Assembly (NCBI RefSeq): GCF_002892835.1
Contig: NZ_PJMB01000010.1
Location: 62,001 to 126,000, forward strand
DNA from: Arthrobacter sp. AFG7.2
Lineage (GTDB): Bacteria > Actinomycetota > Actinomycetes > Actinomycetales > Micrococcaceae
Direction: 5' to 3'
Length of the DNA stretch: 64,000 bases
Positions 42,627 through 52,201 of the stretch are shown in pieces; position 1 is the first letter of the stretch; the number at the start of each line of letters is the position of its first letter. Both the position numbers and the translations under genes were made by a program. Under the pieces are notes generated by a model. It saw only the letters and a list, made by a program, of their open reading frames with translations, ran no database searches and had not been told where the DNA came from.

Positions 42627-44039
42627 TTACTTTGCTGAGACGGCGTTCTGTCGGGTCTGCTGGAAGGCGTCCCAGGCGGCGTAGCTGCCGTCGAGTTCGA
42701 CGACGTCGTACCCGGCCCGGCGCAGGGCGCTGGCTGCCACGGAGTTCCGTACGCCGGACTGGCAGTAGGTCACGATGGTGCCGTCCGTGGGGAGCTTGTC
42801 CAGGTGCCACATGACCCGGCCGCCGCTGAGCTGGTACGAGCCGGGGATGTTCCCGGCGATGTGTTCGCTCCGGTTGCGGACGTCCACGACCATGGCCGCG
42901 TCAAAACCCTGCAGCTCTTCCGGCTGGATCAGCTTCGGGGTGGTCAGGGGGAGCCCTTCGATGCTGGTGACGTAGCCGGCGACGTTGTCGATGCCGACCC
43001 GGACCAGGTGGTCCCACATGTCCATGGCCTGTTCCTGGTCTGCTGCGAGCAGTACCAGCGGGTTCTTGTCGGTCTCGGGGTTCACGACCCAGGCGCCATA
43101 GCTGGCAACGGACTTGCCTGCCGGCACGTTCAGGGAACGGGCAACGGTGCCTTCATGGACTTCGCTGTTGGGGCGGGTGTCGATGAAGGTCAGGGTGTCC
43201 TCTGCCAGGCCTGCTGCGACGATGTCGGGTGCGAGCTCGGGCAGCGGGGTGCGTTCGCCCATGATGGCGGGGCCTTCACGGTTTTCGCGCTTCATTCGGC
43301 CGAAGTAGGCGTGCGCGTCGGGCTGGCCGTCGAGGAGTTCGTCGATGAAGCCCTGCTCGTCGTTGGCGGCGAGGTAGGGGCCCCACCAGGAGTAGAGCCG
43401 CTCGTAACCGACCGTGGAGGACGGGATGGCACCGAGGGCCTTGCCGCAGGCGCTGCCGGCGCCGTGCGCCGGGTGGACCTGGACGTAGTCCGGGAGGGTC
43501 AGGAACTTGTCCCGCAGGCTGGCGAAGAGCTGCTTGGCGCCTTCGAAGCGGGTGTCGATGCCGCCGGCTGCCTCGTCCAGCAGGTCCGGGCGGCCCAGGT
43601 CGCCGGAGAAGACGAAGTCACCGGAGAGCAGGTAGCCGGGCTGGTCGCTGAACGCGCCGTCGGTGACCAGGAAGGACAGGTGCTCGGGGGTGTGCCCCGG
43701 GGTGTGGACGGCCTGGATGCTGATGTTGCCGATGGTGATCTTGTCACCGTCGTAAAGGCGTTCGCCGTCGAACTCGTACTGCCAGTCCGGTCCGCCCTCG
43801 CCGGACACGTAGATCTTCGCGCCGGTGGCGGCGGCCAGTTCGCGGGTGCCGGAAAGGTAGTCGGCGTGGATGTGGGTTTCGGTGACGGCGATGATCTTCA
43901 TGCCGTTCTTTTCAGCCAGTTCCTGGTAGACCGCGATGTCGCGGCGGCCGTCGACAACAACCGCGGTGCCGTTGGCCTGGCAGCCAATCAGGTAGCTGGC
44001 CTGGGCGAGGTCTTCATCGTAAATGCGCTCGATAAGCAT
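42627..44039 (-). CDS. Persulfide dioxygenase-rhodanese fusion (CstB-like)
   Basis: A 470-residue protein. Residues 1-250 are a metallo-beta-lactamase fold of the ETHE1/persulfide-dioxygenase type: THIHAD (55-60), His116 in HTPGHT and Asp141 in SGDFVF bind the iron. Two rhodanese domains follow: the middle one (260-350) lacks an active Cys, where a LLAADQEQ segment replaces the loop, and the last (365-465) has Cys426 in CQSGVRN. This is the CstB layout, which turns persulfide into thiosulfate. Its leader has an ATACCCC/GGGGTAT operator. It is the next-to-last gene of the leftward sulfur set. Confidence 0.9.
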   Translation of the reverse strand: MLIERIYDEDLAQASYLIGCQANGTAVVVDGRRDIAVYQELAEKNGMKIIAVTETHIHADYLSGTRELAAATGAKIYVSGEGGPDWQYEFDGERLYDGDKITIGNISIQAVHTPGHTPEHLSFLVTDGAFSDQPGYLLSGDFVFSGDLGRPDLLDEAAGGIDTRFEGAKQLFASLRDKFLTLPDYVQVHPAHGAGSACGKALGAIPSSTVGYERLYSWWGPYLAANDEQGFIDELLDGQPDAHAYFGRMKRENREGPAIMGERTPLPELAPDIVAAGLAEDTLTFIDTRPNSEVHEGTVARSLNVPAGKSVASYGAWVVNPETDKNPLVLLAADQEQAMDMWDHLVRVGIDNVAGYVTSIEGLPLTTPKLIQPEELQGFDAAMVVDVRNRSEHIAGNIPGSYQLSGGRVMWHLDKLPTDGTIVTYCQSGVRNSVAASALRRAGYDVVELDGSYAAWDAFQQTRQNAVSAK

Positions 44040-44093
44040 CTGGTGCTCTCCTTCGTGGAGTAGGTGTTGTAGGGAGGTCTTGCTTCAAGTGTA

Positions 44094-44109
44094 ATACCCC
44101 GGGGGGTAT
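44094..44109 (-). promoter_or_regulatory. CstR/CsoR-type operator before the persulfide dioxygenase gene
   Basis: ATACCCCGGGGGGTAT is a near-perfect 16-base palindrome in the 109-base gap upstream of the dioxygenase. It matches the three sites in front of the CstR gene at 46827-46884 and marks a second regulated promoter. Confidence 0.85.
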
Positions 44110-44148
44110 CCAGCAACGAGGGATATCCGCAGCGAATCCGTGCAGGTG

Positions 44149-44511
44149 TCAGGCGGGCTGCTGGACTGCCTCAGCGCGGAGTTTGTCCATATCCAGGTTT
44201 TTGACGGCCTGGATGACTTCTTCGAGGCCGGTGGCGTTGAGGGCTCCCGGCTGGGAGAAGACCAGGGTCTTGTCCTTGAAGGCCATCAGGGTGGGGATGG
44301 AGGTGATGTTTGCTGCTGCGGCAAGGGCCTGTTCCGCTTCGGTGTCCACCTGGGCGAAGGTGATGTCCGGGTGGCGTTCTGCGGCCTTCCCGTAGGTGGG
44401 GGCGAACATGCGGCACGGGCCGCACCATGCTGCCCAGAAGTCAACGAAGACGATCGCGTTGCTCTCCAGGGTCTGGGCGAAGCTCTGTTCGGTGAGGTCG
44501 ATGGTTGCCAT
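44149..44511 (-). CDS. trxA: Thioredoxin
   Basis: A 120-residue thioredoxin with the WCGPC active site (Cys30, Cys33), the VDFWA strand before it and the cis-Pro in SIPTLMAF. It would reduce disulfides or persulfides and could draw electrons from the ArsT reductase nearby. It lies in the leftward sulfur set, 109 bases upstream of the dioxygenase gene and with its own GAAAGGA-type ribosome site. Confidence 0.93.
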   Translation of the reverse strand: MATIDLTEQSFAQTLESNAIVFVDFWAAWCGPCRMFAPTYGKAAERHPDITFAQVDTEAEQALAAAANITSIPTLMAFKDKTLVFSQPGALNATGLEEVIQAVKNLDMDKLRAEAVQQPA

Positions 44512-44579
44512 CGTCTTTCGTTCCTTTCGGGGGTTGTCTTTGGTGCGTGTGCGTGGTCGTGTTTGCGGGGAGGGGAGGG

Positions 44580-44876
44580 TCAGGTGGTGGGGAGGCCGGC
44601 GCGGGTCCAGGCGATCATGCCGCCACCCATCGTGTCCGCTGTGAAGCCGACTCCGTTGAGGGCGTCCGCCACACGGGATGAGCGGTTGCCGCTGCGGCAG
44701 ACGGCGATGACGGGGACTGCGGGGTCCAGTTCGGAGAGGCGTGCCTGCAGCTGGCCCATGGGGATGTGCAGGGCGCCGGGGATCATGCCTTCCGCGACCT
44801 CGAAGTCCTCGCGGACATCGAGGATGCGGGCGGTGGTGCGCCGCTGTTCAGCTTCGGTGATGGTGATTTCAGCCAT
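44580..44876 (-). CDS. Single-domain rhodanese (98 residues)
   Basis: A compact rhodanese domain with RILDVREDFEVAEGMIPGALHIP and the active loop CRSGNRS (Cys60). The AAGGAG ribosome site is next to the ATG. Small rhodaneses of this type carry persulfide between dioxygenase, thioredoxin and other thiols. It lies between a second rhodanese gene and trxA in the CstR regulon. Confidence 0.92.
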   Translation of the reverse strand: MAEITITEAEQRRTTARILDVREDFEVAEGMIPGALHIPMGQLQARLSELDPAVPVIAVCRSGNRSSRVADALNGVGFTADTMGGGMIAWTRAGLPTT

Positions 44877-44905
44877 TGGATTCTCCTTCGAAATAGTGGG
44901 TGCAG

Positions 44906-45247
44906 TTAGCGGACGGGTTCACCGGCTGCACGCCAGGCGCCCATGCCGCCGCGCAGGGAGTAGGCCTGGTAGCCCTGGGAGGCGAGGAGCCGTGCTGCTG
45001 AGGCGGAGCGGACCCCGGATGCACAGACAGCGATCACGGGCTTGTTCCTGTTGATACCGGCAGTGCCGGCCTGCAGCCGGTCCAGCGGGATGTGCTTGGC
45101 CTGGGGTGCCCGTCCTGAGCGCCATTCCTGGGCGGAGCGGACATCGATCAGCGCGGCGCCCGAGGACAGGAGGTCCTTGGCCTCAGCTACTGAAACCGTA
45201 GTGTAGGGCTTGCTGAAGGCTTTTTTCAGGAAGTTGATGAGGCCCAT
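44906..45247 (-). CDS. Single-domain rhodanese (113 residues)
   Basis: A rhodanese with a short amphipathic N-terminal helix (MGLINFLKKAFSK) that may touch the membrane, ALIDVRSAQEWRSGRAPQAKHIP and the loop CASGVRS (Cys75). Cysteine and loop are intact, so sulfur transfer is likely. It follows the TauE-type exporter gene by 28 bases and has AAGGAG upstream. The sequence differs enough from the next rhodanese that they are not a recent duplication. Confidence 0.92.
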   Translation of the reverse strand: MGLINFLKKAFSKPYTTVSVAEAKDLLSSGAALIDVRSAQEWRSGRAPQAKHIPLDRLQAGTAGINRNKPVIAVCASGVRSASAARLLASQGYQAYSLRGGMGAWRAAGEPVR

Positions 45248-45275
45248 GGTGTTCTCCTTGGCTGGCGTTGTTGGT

Positions 45276-46178
45276 TCAGGCGGGTGAGGGAATTTTGCTG
45301 CGGCGGCCGCTGGTGCGGTTGCGCAGGGGGCAGGAGCTGATGAAGAACCAGCAGATGCCTGCGGTGGCTGCGGTGAGGGCTGCGATTCCGGCGGCGATGA
45401 ACCACCGCAGGTCTGCCGGTGCCTGCTGGATCAGGACGAAGGTTCCCATGGCCAGGACGAACCAGCCGAAGGCCTTCCGCAGGACAGCTTCCGGGATCCG
45501 GCCTGCAAGCTTGGAGCCGGCGAGCGAGCCTGCGATGGCCGCTGCCGTGACGCCTAGGGTTATGCCCCAGTCGAGCTGGACGGTGGTGAGGTAACCGGCG
45601 AGCCCGGCGAAGGACTTCATGGCGATGACCACCAGGGAGGTGCCTACGGCAACGGACATGGGCAACCCGCCCAGCAGTGCCAGGGCCGGGACCACGAGGA
45701 ATCCGCCGCCGGCGCCCACCAGGCCGGTGATGAGCCCGACCACGGCACCGTCAAGCAGGACCCTGCCCAGGGGCAGTTCGTGTTTGACCGGCGCGGCGCC
45801 GTCGTCGTTCTTCTTTTTCCGGCCGCGGAGCATGGCCACGGAGGTGGCCACCATCATGACGGCAAAGGCGACCAGCAGGATCTGGCCGGGGATGTGCCCG
45901 CCCAGCAGGCCCCCGACGAACGCGCCGGCCATGCCGGCGGCGCCGAAGATCAGGCCGGTGCGCCACATCACCCTGCCGCCGCGGGCGTGGCTGATCACGC
46001 TGACCGCGGAGGTGACGCCGACGACGAACAGGGAAGCAGCGATGGCTTCCTTGGCCTCAAACCCGGCCACATAGACCAGGATCGGCACGGTCAGGATCGA
46101 TCCGCCGCCGCCCAGGACGCCGAGCGAGAGTCCGATGACTACCGACAGGGCGAGAACCAGGAGCAGGGTGAGGGTCAT
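45276..46178 (-). CDS. TauE/SafE-family sulfite or organosulfur exporter
   Basis: A 300-residue membrane protein with eight or so helices in two repeats; SLGVLGGGGSILTVPILVYVAGF and GLVGAGGGFLVVPALALLGGLPM are the paired TauE/SafE motifs. Family members export sulfite, sulfoacetate or thiosulfate-like anions; here it should remove the oxidised product of the persulfide dioxygenase. The ATG overlaps the stop of the preceding rhodanese-DUF2892 gene by four bases. Confidence 0.9.
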   Translation of the reverse strand: MTLTLLLVLALSVVIGLSLGVLGGGGSILTVPILVYVAGFEAKEAIAASLFVVGVTSAVSVISHARGGRVMWRTGLIFGAAGMAGAFVGGLLGGHIPGQILLVAFAVMMVATSVAMLRGRKKKNDDGAAPVKHELPLGRVLLDGAVVGLITGLVGAGGGFLVVPALALLGGLPMSVAVGTSLVVIAMKSFAGLAGYLTTVQLDWGITLGVTAAAIAGSLAGSKLAGRIPEAVLRKAFGWFVLAMGTFVLIQQAPADLRWFIAAGIAALTAATAGICWFFISSCPLRNRTSGRRSKIPSPA

Positions 46179-46798
46179 GAGGCCTTGGCCTCGTCATTCA
46201 CCTCGGTGGCCACGGGAAGGGCGAGGATGGCGCTTTCGCGGGTGGGTTCCTGGGCGGCCTTGTTCCACGGCATGGCCGAGATGGCCTTGCCCATGGCGCA
46301 GGTGTTGGTGGCTGCGGAGAAGGTCAGGCCTGTGCCGATGACCCCGGCAAGGGTCCGGATCTTCGGGGAGACGAACTTGCCGCCGGCCAGGCCCAGGACC
46401 ACGAGGGACCCTGCGGCGAGGCGGACCTGGCGCTCCAGGTCCCAGCGGTCCTTGCCCTTGACGACGTCCCCGCCGGCGGCGGCGAAGCCGGGTGCGCCGC
46501 CGGTCAGGACGTAGGCGGTGTCGATTCCGGCCTTGGCAAGGCGCTGGCGGGCCTGCTCGGCGCGCACGCCGGACTGGCAGACCAGGACTACGCGGGAGCC
46601 GAGACGGGCGGCGAGCTCGTCGGTGTGCTCGGACAGCAGCGGCAGCGGCACGTTGTAGGAGCCGCGGATGTGCATGGACTCGAACTCTGCGGCGGAGCGG
46701 ACATCGAGCACCACGAGGTCCTGATGCTCTTTGAACCAGGACTGGAGGGTTTCAGGAGCAAGGGCGGTGACGGTGGTTGCCGTGGAAGGGGAAGTCAT
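46175..46798 (-). CDS. Membrane-anchored rhodanese with DUF2892 domain (YgaP-like)
   Basis: A 207-residue protein from the ATG at 46798 with GAGAGG upstream; the frame extends further but would run through the operator sites. A rhodanese domain (15-115, Cys74 in CQSGVRA) is joined to a DUF2892 two-helix membrane segment (about 128-180: VRLAAGSLVVLGLAGGKF, then GVIGTGLTFSAATNTCAMG). The layout is that of E. coli YgaP, a membrane sulfurtransferase. It is the first gene of the leftward set and the nearest to the CstR operators. Confidence 0.9.
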   Translation of the reverse strand: MTSPSTATTVTALAPETLQSWFKEHQDLVVLDVRSAAEFESMHIRGSYNVPLPLLSEHTDELAARLGSRVVLVCQSGVRAEQARQRLAKAGIDTAYVLTGGAPGFAAAGGDVVKGKDRWDLERQVRLAAGSLVVLGLAGGKFVSPKIRTLAGVIGTGLTFSAATNTCAMGKAISAMPWNKAAQEPTRESAILALPVATEVNDEAKAS

Positions 46799-46826
46799 GA
46801 TTGGCCTCTCGGAAGGGGTCGGGTGG

Positions 46827-47178
<352 letters not shown>

Positions 47179-47198
47179 ACGGGTGGAGCGGCAGGATG

Positions 47199-47240
47199 CC
47201 GCGCCGGTTGCAGCCGCAAGCTGCGCCCGGCGCGGTTTTT
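47199..47240 (+). terminator. Intrinsic terminator after cstR
   Basis: CCGCGCCGG (47199-47207) pairs with CCGGCGCGG (47227-47235); a second small stem GCAGCCG-CAAGCTGC lies in the loop. Five T residues follow. Confidence 0.88.
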
Positions 47241-47402
47241 GTTTAGGCCGGCAGCTGCCCGGCTGCGACTATTCCCGCCCTTGTAGTCCCTGTCACAGGT
47301 GGCGTACTGTGGTGCTGTGCCGCAGCTTTCTAATATGGAAACTGGAATTCTATTATCGAACAGAAACGGCCGAAGCAACCACACAACGAAGTGAGGAATC
47401 CC

Positions 47403-49322
47403 GTGCAGTTTCACCACCACGGCTACGTCTCCGGAGACCCGCGCGTCAAGCCCGCTGCCGGCGTCGGCATCAACCGCCCTGCTGATCTCCCCGCCGAGGT
47501 CGATGTCCTCATCGTGGGCACCGGGCCTGCCGGAATGCTCGCTGCCGCACAGCTTTCGCAGTTCCCGAACGTCACCACCCGCATTGTTGAACGCCGGTCA
47601 GGGCGCCTCCCCATTGGCCAGGCGGATGGCATCCAGGCCCGCAGCGTCGAGACTTTCCAGGCTTTCGGGTTCGCCGAGCGGATCATCGCAGAGGCGTACC
47701 GGATCACGGAAATGGCGTTCTGGAAGCCTGACCCGGCGGACCACTCCCGCATTGTGCGCAGCGCCCGCGCGGTGGATGACGAGATGGGAATCAGCGAGTT
47801 TCCGCACCTGATCGTCAACCAGGCACGGGTGCTGGACTACTTCGCCGAGGTCGCGGCCAATTCTCCGACGCGCATGACCCCCGACTACGGCTACGAGTTC
47901 CGTGGCCTTGAGGTCACGGGCGAGGGGGAGTATCCCGTCACGGTGACTCTTGGCCACACCTCCGGTCCCCACGAGGGGAACGACCGGGTGGTCCGGGCAA
48001 AGTACGTCATCGGTGCTGACGGTGCCCGGAGCAAGGTCCGCGATGCGATCGGCTGCCACCTGGCGGGCGACGCCGCCAACCACGCCTGGGGCGTCATGGA
48101 TGTCCTGGCCGTCACCGACTTTCCGGACATCCGGACCAAATGCGCCATCCAGGCTGAAAAGGGGAGCATCCTGCTCATTCCCCGCGAGGGCGGATTCCTG
48201 TTCCGGATGTACGTGGACCTCGGCGAAGTGGACCCCAACAACAAAGGTGCGGTCCGCAGCACCACCATCGATGAGATCATCCACAAGGCCAACGAGATCC
48301 TCCATCCCTACACCCTGGACGTCCGCAACGTGGCGTGGCACAGCGTGTACGAGGTGGGCCACCGCCTGACGGACAGGTTCGACGACGTTCTCCCGGAGCA
48401 GCGCGGCACCAGGACGCCCCGCGTGTTCATCACCGGCGATGCCTGCCACACCCACAGTGCCAAGGCCGGTCAGGGCATGAACGTCTCCATGCAGGACGGC
48501 TTCAACCTGGCCTGGAAACTCGGGCACGTGCTCGAAGGACGCAGCCCGGAAAGCCTGCTGGCCACCTACTCCGAAGAGCGCCAGGTGGTGGCGAAGAACC
48601 TCATCGACTTCGACAAAGAGTGGTCCACGATGATGGCCAAGAAGCCCGAGGAATTCGCCAACCCCTCGGATCTTGAGGACTTTTACGTCAGCACCGCCGA
48701 GTTCCCGGCCGGCTTCATGACCCAGTACACTCCCTCGATCGTGGTCGGCAGCTCCGACCACCAGGAGCTCGCCACCGGCTTCCCGGTGGGCAAGCGCTTC
48801 AAATCCGCCCCCGTGGTGCGCGTGGGCGACACCAACCCGATCCACCTCGGCCATCACGCCACGGCCGACGGCCGGTGGAGGATCTATGTGTTCGCTGACC
48901 AGCCGGCTCCGGTGGCCGGGGAGCAGGCGGAATCGGGCACGGGCAAGTTTGCCGCATGGCTCGCGAACTCGCCGGAATCACCGCTGGCCGCGACGCCGTC
49001 GGACGCTGATCCTGATGCCTGGTTCGACGTCAAGGTGATCTACCAGCAGCCCCACACCGATCTTGACATCAACGCCGTCCCGGCGGTTTTCAAGCCGCAG
49101 GTGGGCCCTTTCAAGCTCACGGACTACGAGAAGGTCTACGCCACCGACCCCAACGCTGACATTTTTGAACTCCGCGGCCTGGACCGCGGCGGCGTGGTGG
49201 TGGTGGTGCGCCCGGATCAGTACGTGGCAAACGTCCTGCCGCTGACGGCAACCGGCGAGCTGGCGGAGTTCTTCGGCCCGTTGCTCAAGCGCCACCCGGC
49301 GGGTCAGACGCTGACCGTCTGA
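47403..49322 (+). CDS. FAD-dependent aromatic hydroxylase (phenol/3-hydroxybenzoate monooxygenase type)
   Basis: A 639-residue flavoprotein from the GTG at 47403 with GAGG seven bases upstream. The FAD loop VGTGPAGMLAA, the IGADGARSKVRDAIG motif and VFITGDACHTHSAKAGQGMN are those of class A hydroxylases; a C-terminal thioredoxin-like domain (about 450-635), without active Cys, matches phenol 2-monooxygenase and 3-hydroxybenzoate 4-monooxygenase. It should hydroxylate a phenolic ring with NADPH. An AT-rich patch at 47329-47363 is the likely promoter and regulator site; no regulator gene is adjacent. Its 3' end overlaps pheA by 19 bases. Confidence 0.85.
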   Translation: MQFHHHGYVSGDPRVKPAAGVGINRPADLPAEVDVLIVGTGPAGMLAAAQLSQFPNVTTRIVERRSGRLPIGQADGIQARSVETFQAFGFAERIIAEAYRITEMAFWKPDPADHSRIVRSARAVDDEMGISEFPHLIVNQARVLDYFAEVAANSPTRMTPDYGYEFRGLEVTGEGEYPVTVTLGHTSGPHEGNDRVVRAKYVIGADGARSKVRDAIGCHLAGDAANHAWGVMDVLAVTDFPDIRTKCAIQAEKGSILLIPREGGFLFRMYVDLGEVDPNNKGAVRSTTIDEIIHKANEILHPYTLDVRNVAWHSVYEVGHRLTDRFDDVLPEQRGTRTPRVFITGDACHTHSAKAGQGMNVSMQDGFNLAWKLGHVLEGRSPESLLATYSEERQVVAKNLIDFDKEWSTMMAKKPEEFANPSDLEDFYVSTAEFPAGFMTQYTPSIVVGSSDHQELATGFPVGKRFKSAPVVRVGDTNPIHLGHHATADGRWRIYVFADQPAPVAGEQAESGTGKFAAWLANSPESPLAATPSDADPDAWFDVKVIYQQPHTDLDINAVPAVFKPQVGPFKLTDYEKVYATDPNADIFELRGLDRGGVVVVVRPDQYVANVLPLTATGELAEFFGPLLKRHPAGQTLTV

Positions 49323-50161
49323 CCAGTCCTGTAGTCGGCGGCAGCATACACACCGAGGATCCGCACCTCGGTGGTGAAGAAGTCCAGCTCCTCAAGTGCC
49401 AGCTTGAGGGGCAGGTCCTCGGGGTGGCCTTCGACGTCGGCCATGAACATGGTGGCAGCGAATTCGTTGCCCACCATGTAGCTTTCCAGCCGCGTCATGT
49501 TCACGCCGTTGGTGGCAAAACCGCCCAGCGCTTTGTACAGGGCGGAGGGGACGTTGCGGACGCGGAACACAAAGCTCGTGACAGCCGGTCCGGAAAGCTC
49601 ATCCTTGGCCGGCAGCTCCTTTTCCCGGGCAAGGACCACGAAGCGGGTGGTGTTGGAGGGATCGTCCTCCACCCGTGACGCCAGGACTTCGAGGCCGTAG
49701 ATTTGCGCTGCGAGCGGGGGCGCGAGGGAGAGCTTGCGGGGATCGTTCCATTCGCTGACTTCGCGGGCGGAGCCGGCGGTGTCACCGGCGATTACCGGCT
49801 TCAGTCCGTGGTCACGGATCAGCCGGCGGCATTGGCCCAGGGCATGGATGTGGCTGTGCACTTCGGTGGCATCCTCGATGGTGCTGCCCGGGATGCCCAG
49901 CAGGTCGAAGTGGATGGGCAGGAAGAACTCGCCCACGATCTGCAGGTTGGACTGGGGAAGCAGGATGTGGATGTCCGCCACCCGGCCTGCGATGGAGTTT
50001 TCGATGGGGATCATGGCCAACTCCGCCTCGCCGCTTGAGACGAGTTCAAAAGCGTCCTCGAAGCTGGCGCAGGGCACGCTTTCCATGTCGGGGAACATCT
50101 GCTTGCACGCGATATTGGAGTTGGCGCCGGGCTCACCCTGGTACGCAATCTTCTGGGCCAT
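49304..50161 (-). CDS. pheA: Prephenate dehydratase
   Basis: A 285-residue protein from the ATG at 50161 (MAQKIAYQGEPGANS). The periplasmic-binding-like catalytic domain has IPIENSIAGRVADIH and the SNTTRFVVLAR motif with the catalytic Thr; an ACT domain follows with SALYKALGGFATNGVNMTRLESYMVG, the phenylalanine-sensing site. It forms phenylpyruvate for Phe synthesis and is probably feedback-inhibited. It lies downstream of amylosucrase on the same strand (42-base gap) and its end overlaps the monooxygenase end. Confidence 0.94.
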   Translation of the reverse strand: MAQKIAYQGEPGANSNIACKQMFPDMESVPCASFEDAFELVSSGEAELAMIPIENSIAGRVADIHILLPQSNLQIVGEFFLPIHFDLLGIPGSTIEDATEVHSHIHALGQCRRLIRDHGLKPVIAGDTAGSAREVSEWNDPRKLSLAPPLAAQIYGLEVLASRVEDDPSNTTRFVVLAREKELPAKDELSGPAVTSFVFRVRNVPSALYKALGGFATNGVNMTRLESYMVGNEFAATMFMADVEGHPEDLPLKLALEELDFFTTEVRILGVYAAADYRTGQTVSV

Positions 50162-50203
50162 GTTCCGTATGGTTTCACGCCGGGAGCGGATGGACCCAAT
50201 CAA

Positions 50204-52114
50204 TCACCGGGGAGTGACAAGCAACCAGAGATATTGGCGGGGGAGGAGCATGACGCCCTCGTCGAACTGGACCGCGGCTTCGGAGAGAAGGTCGACGGCG
50301 GCGGGCAGGAATCCGCCGAAGGTTTCCGCGGGCAGGGACTGCGGCGAGTCGCTGAAGTTTGCCAGGGCCAGGACGCGGGTTTCGCCCCCGGCAGCTGCGC
50401 CGGCGGGTCGCTGGTACGCCAGGACACCGCTGTTGCGGGTGTCGAACGGGATCAGCGTGGTGCCCGCAAGCCCGGGGGTGGCCGAACGCACCTCGATCAT
50501 CCTTTTCAGGCCGGCGTACACAGCACCTTCCGGCGTCGAAGCCTCGTGCCGCCGCGCGTACTGCCCGGCCGGATAGTGGGGCCGGTGCACCCAGCGGCTG
50601 TCGGCGTCGTGCCCTTCCTCCTTGGCGTAGCCGTAGTCATTGACCTGGCCAACTTCGTCGCCGAGGTACAGCAGGGGAATCCCGCCGGTGCTGAAGGCAA
50701 CCGAGTGCGCCAGCAGGATCCTCTCCACAGCCTCTGCCGGGTCAACCTCCATGCCGCACAGCGACGCCGTCGTCCCTGAGATCCGGCAGTCCCCGGTCTT
50801 GGGGTTGTCCTGGAACGGCACGCCGCGGGCAAAGCTGCCGGGGAAACGGTTGACGTAGAAGGAGTTCAGGAAGCGGCGGTGGTCGAAACCGTTGATGCCC
50901 AGTTCTGCCGCGTCCTCATCCGCGAATGTCCAGCCGATATCGTCGTGGCTGCGGACGTAGTTCACCCACGAGGTGCCGGCCGGGATGTTGTGCCGCCGTT
51001 CCAGTGCCTGGGCCAGGAGTGCGACGTCGCGTGTGGCCAGCGTTTCCCAGATCAGGGCCATTTGCAGCGGGTTGTAGGAAAGCTGGCATTCGGCGGGGTC
51101 GATGTAGAGTGCCACCTCGTCCGGATGGACGATGGCCTCGGACTTGAACAGCAGTGAGGGAGCGGCGAGCCGGCACACGGCATTGAACGCCTGAAGGAGG
51201 ATATGGGCCTCGGGCAGGTTCTCGCAGGGGGTGCCCAGCTGCTTCCAGATGAAGGCCACTGCATCCATGCGCAGTATGTCCACGCCCTGGTTGGCCAGGA
51301 ACAGCATCTCCCCGGCCATTGCGCGGAAGACGTCCGGGTTGGCGTAGTTCAGGTCCCACTGATAGGTGTGGAACGTGGCCCAGACCCAGCGGCCGTCCTC
51401 CATCCGGATGAAGGACCCGGGGTGGTTCTCGGGGAAGATTTCCCGCACGTTCTGTTCATACGCGTCCGGCATGGTCCGGTCCGGGAAGATCCAGTAGTAA
51501 TCGCTGTATTCAGGATCTCCGGCGGCCGCCTTGCGCGCCCACTCGTGTTCGTCGGAGGTGTGGTTGAAGATGAAGTCCACTACCAGGCTGATGCCGTGGC
51601 CGCGGAATTCGGCTGCGAGGTCACGGAGCTGCTCCATGGTTCCCAGCTTTGGATTGACGTCCCGGTAGCTTGAGACCGCGTAGCCGCCGTCCGAATGCGG
51701 TTCGGGTGCCAGGAACAGCGGCATGAGGTGCAGGTAGGTCAGGCCCAGTTCCTTGAAGTAAGGGATGCTGGCGCGGAGCCCGTCCAGGTTGTCCGCGTAC
51801 CTGTCCACATAACAGACGCCGCCCAGCATGGTGTTGGACATGAACCAGCCGCTGTCCGCTTCCCGCCCGGCGTCGAGAACCTTCAGGTCAGCGGGACGTT
51901 CCTCCCACGAGCGTGCACTCTGGACCACCAGTGCCGTGAGCTGCTCCACCCAGTCCTGCCGCGATTCGTACAGTGTGCGGAAGAGCCGGTGCAGGTCCGG
52001 GAAATGGGCGTCGAACCTCCGTTCGAACTCAGGCCCGACGGTGACATCTGTCCGTGCAAGAGACTCAAGGACGTGCCGGCGCACCGTTTCGTCCACCCCG
52101 ACGAACTCCTGCAT
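50204..52114 (-). CDS. Amylosucrase-type GH13 glucosyltransferase
   Basis: A 636-residue GH13 enzyme with the all-helical N-terminal domain typical of amylosucrase (1-90). Conserved regions are VVDFIFNHTSDEH, the nucleophile Asp in GVDILRMDAVAF, FKSEAIV with the acid/base Glu and YVRSHDDIGW; the Asp-Arg pair that binds the sucrose fructosyl group is plausible. It makes alpha-glucan from sucrose, or in some relatives trehalulose or isomers. No signal peptide, so cytosolic. Its neighbours (pheA and an AmiS/UreI channel) give no metabolic hint. Confidence 0.9.
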   Translation of the reverse strand: MQEFVGVDETVRRHVLESLARTDVTVGPEFERRFDAHFPDLHRLFRTLYESRQDWVEQLTALVVQSARSWEERPADLKVLDAGREADSGWFMSNTMLGGVCYVDRYADNLDGLRASIPYFKELGLTYLHLMPLFLAPEPHSDGGYAVSSYRDVNPKLGTMEQLRDLAAEFRGHGISLVVDFIFNHTSDEHEWARKAAAGDPEYSDYYWIFPDRTMPDAYEQNVREIFPENHPGSFIRMEDGRWVWATFHTYQWDLNYANPDVFRAMAGEMLFLANQGVDILRMDAVAFIWKQLGTPCENLPEAHILLQAFNAVCRLAAPSLLFKSEAIVHPDEVALYIDPAECQLSYNPLQMALIWETLATRDVALLAQALERRHNIPAGTSWVNYVRSHDDIGWTFADEDAAELGINGFDHRRFLNSFYVNRFPGSFARGVPFQDNPKTGDCRISGTTASLCGMEVDPAEAVERILLAHSVAFSTGGIPLLYLGDEVGQVNDYGYAKEEGHDADSRWVHRPHYPAGQYARRHEASTPEGAVYAGLKRMIEVRSATPGLAGTTLIPFDTRNSGVLAYQRPAGAAAGGETRVLALANFSDSPQSLPAETFGGFLPAAVDLLSEAAVQFDEGVMLLPRQYLWLLVTPR

Positions 52115-52201
52115 GGAAAAACCCCTTCCGACCGCCAGCCGGCGGATCCGGCAGGGACTGGTTACGGCAGTATGCCATGGCGCCCGGCGGTGTGCGGCGG
52201 A

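Noticed and set aside
42804-44063. 419-codon frame antisense to the persulfide dioxygenase
   Set aside because: No start signal and a Val/Gly-rich translation without a domain; the minus strand gene is complete.
49304-49322. Overlap of the monooxygenase and pheA ends as a sign of frameshift
   Set aside because: Both C-termini look normal for their families; a 19-base convergent overlap is unremarkable.
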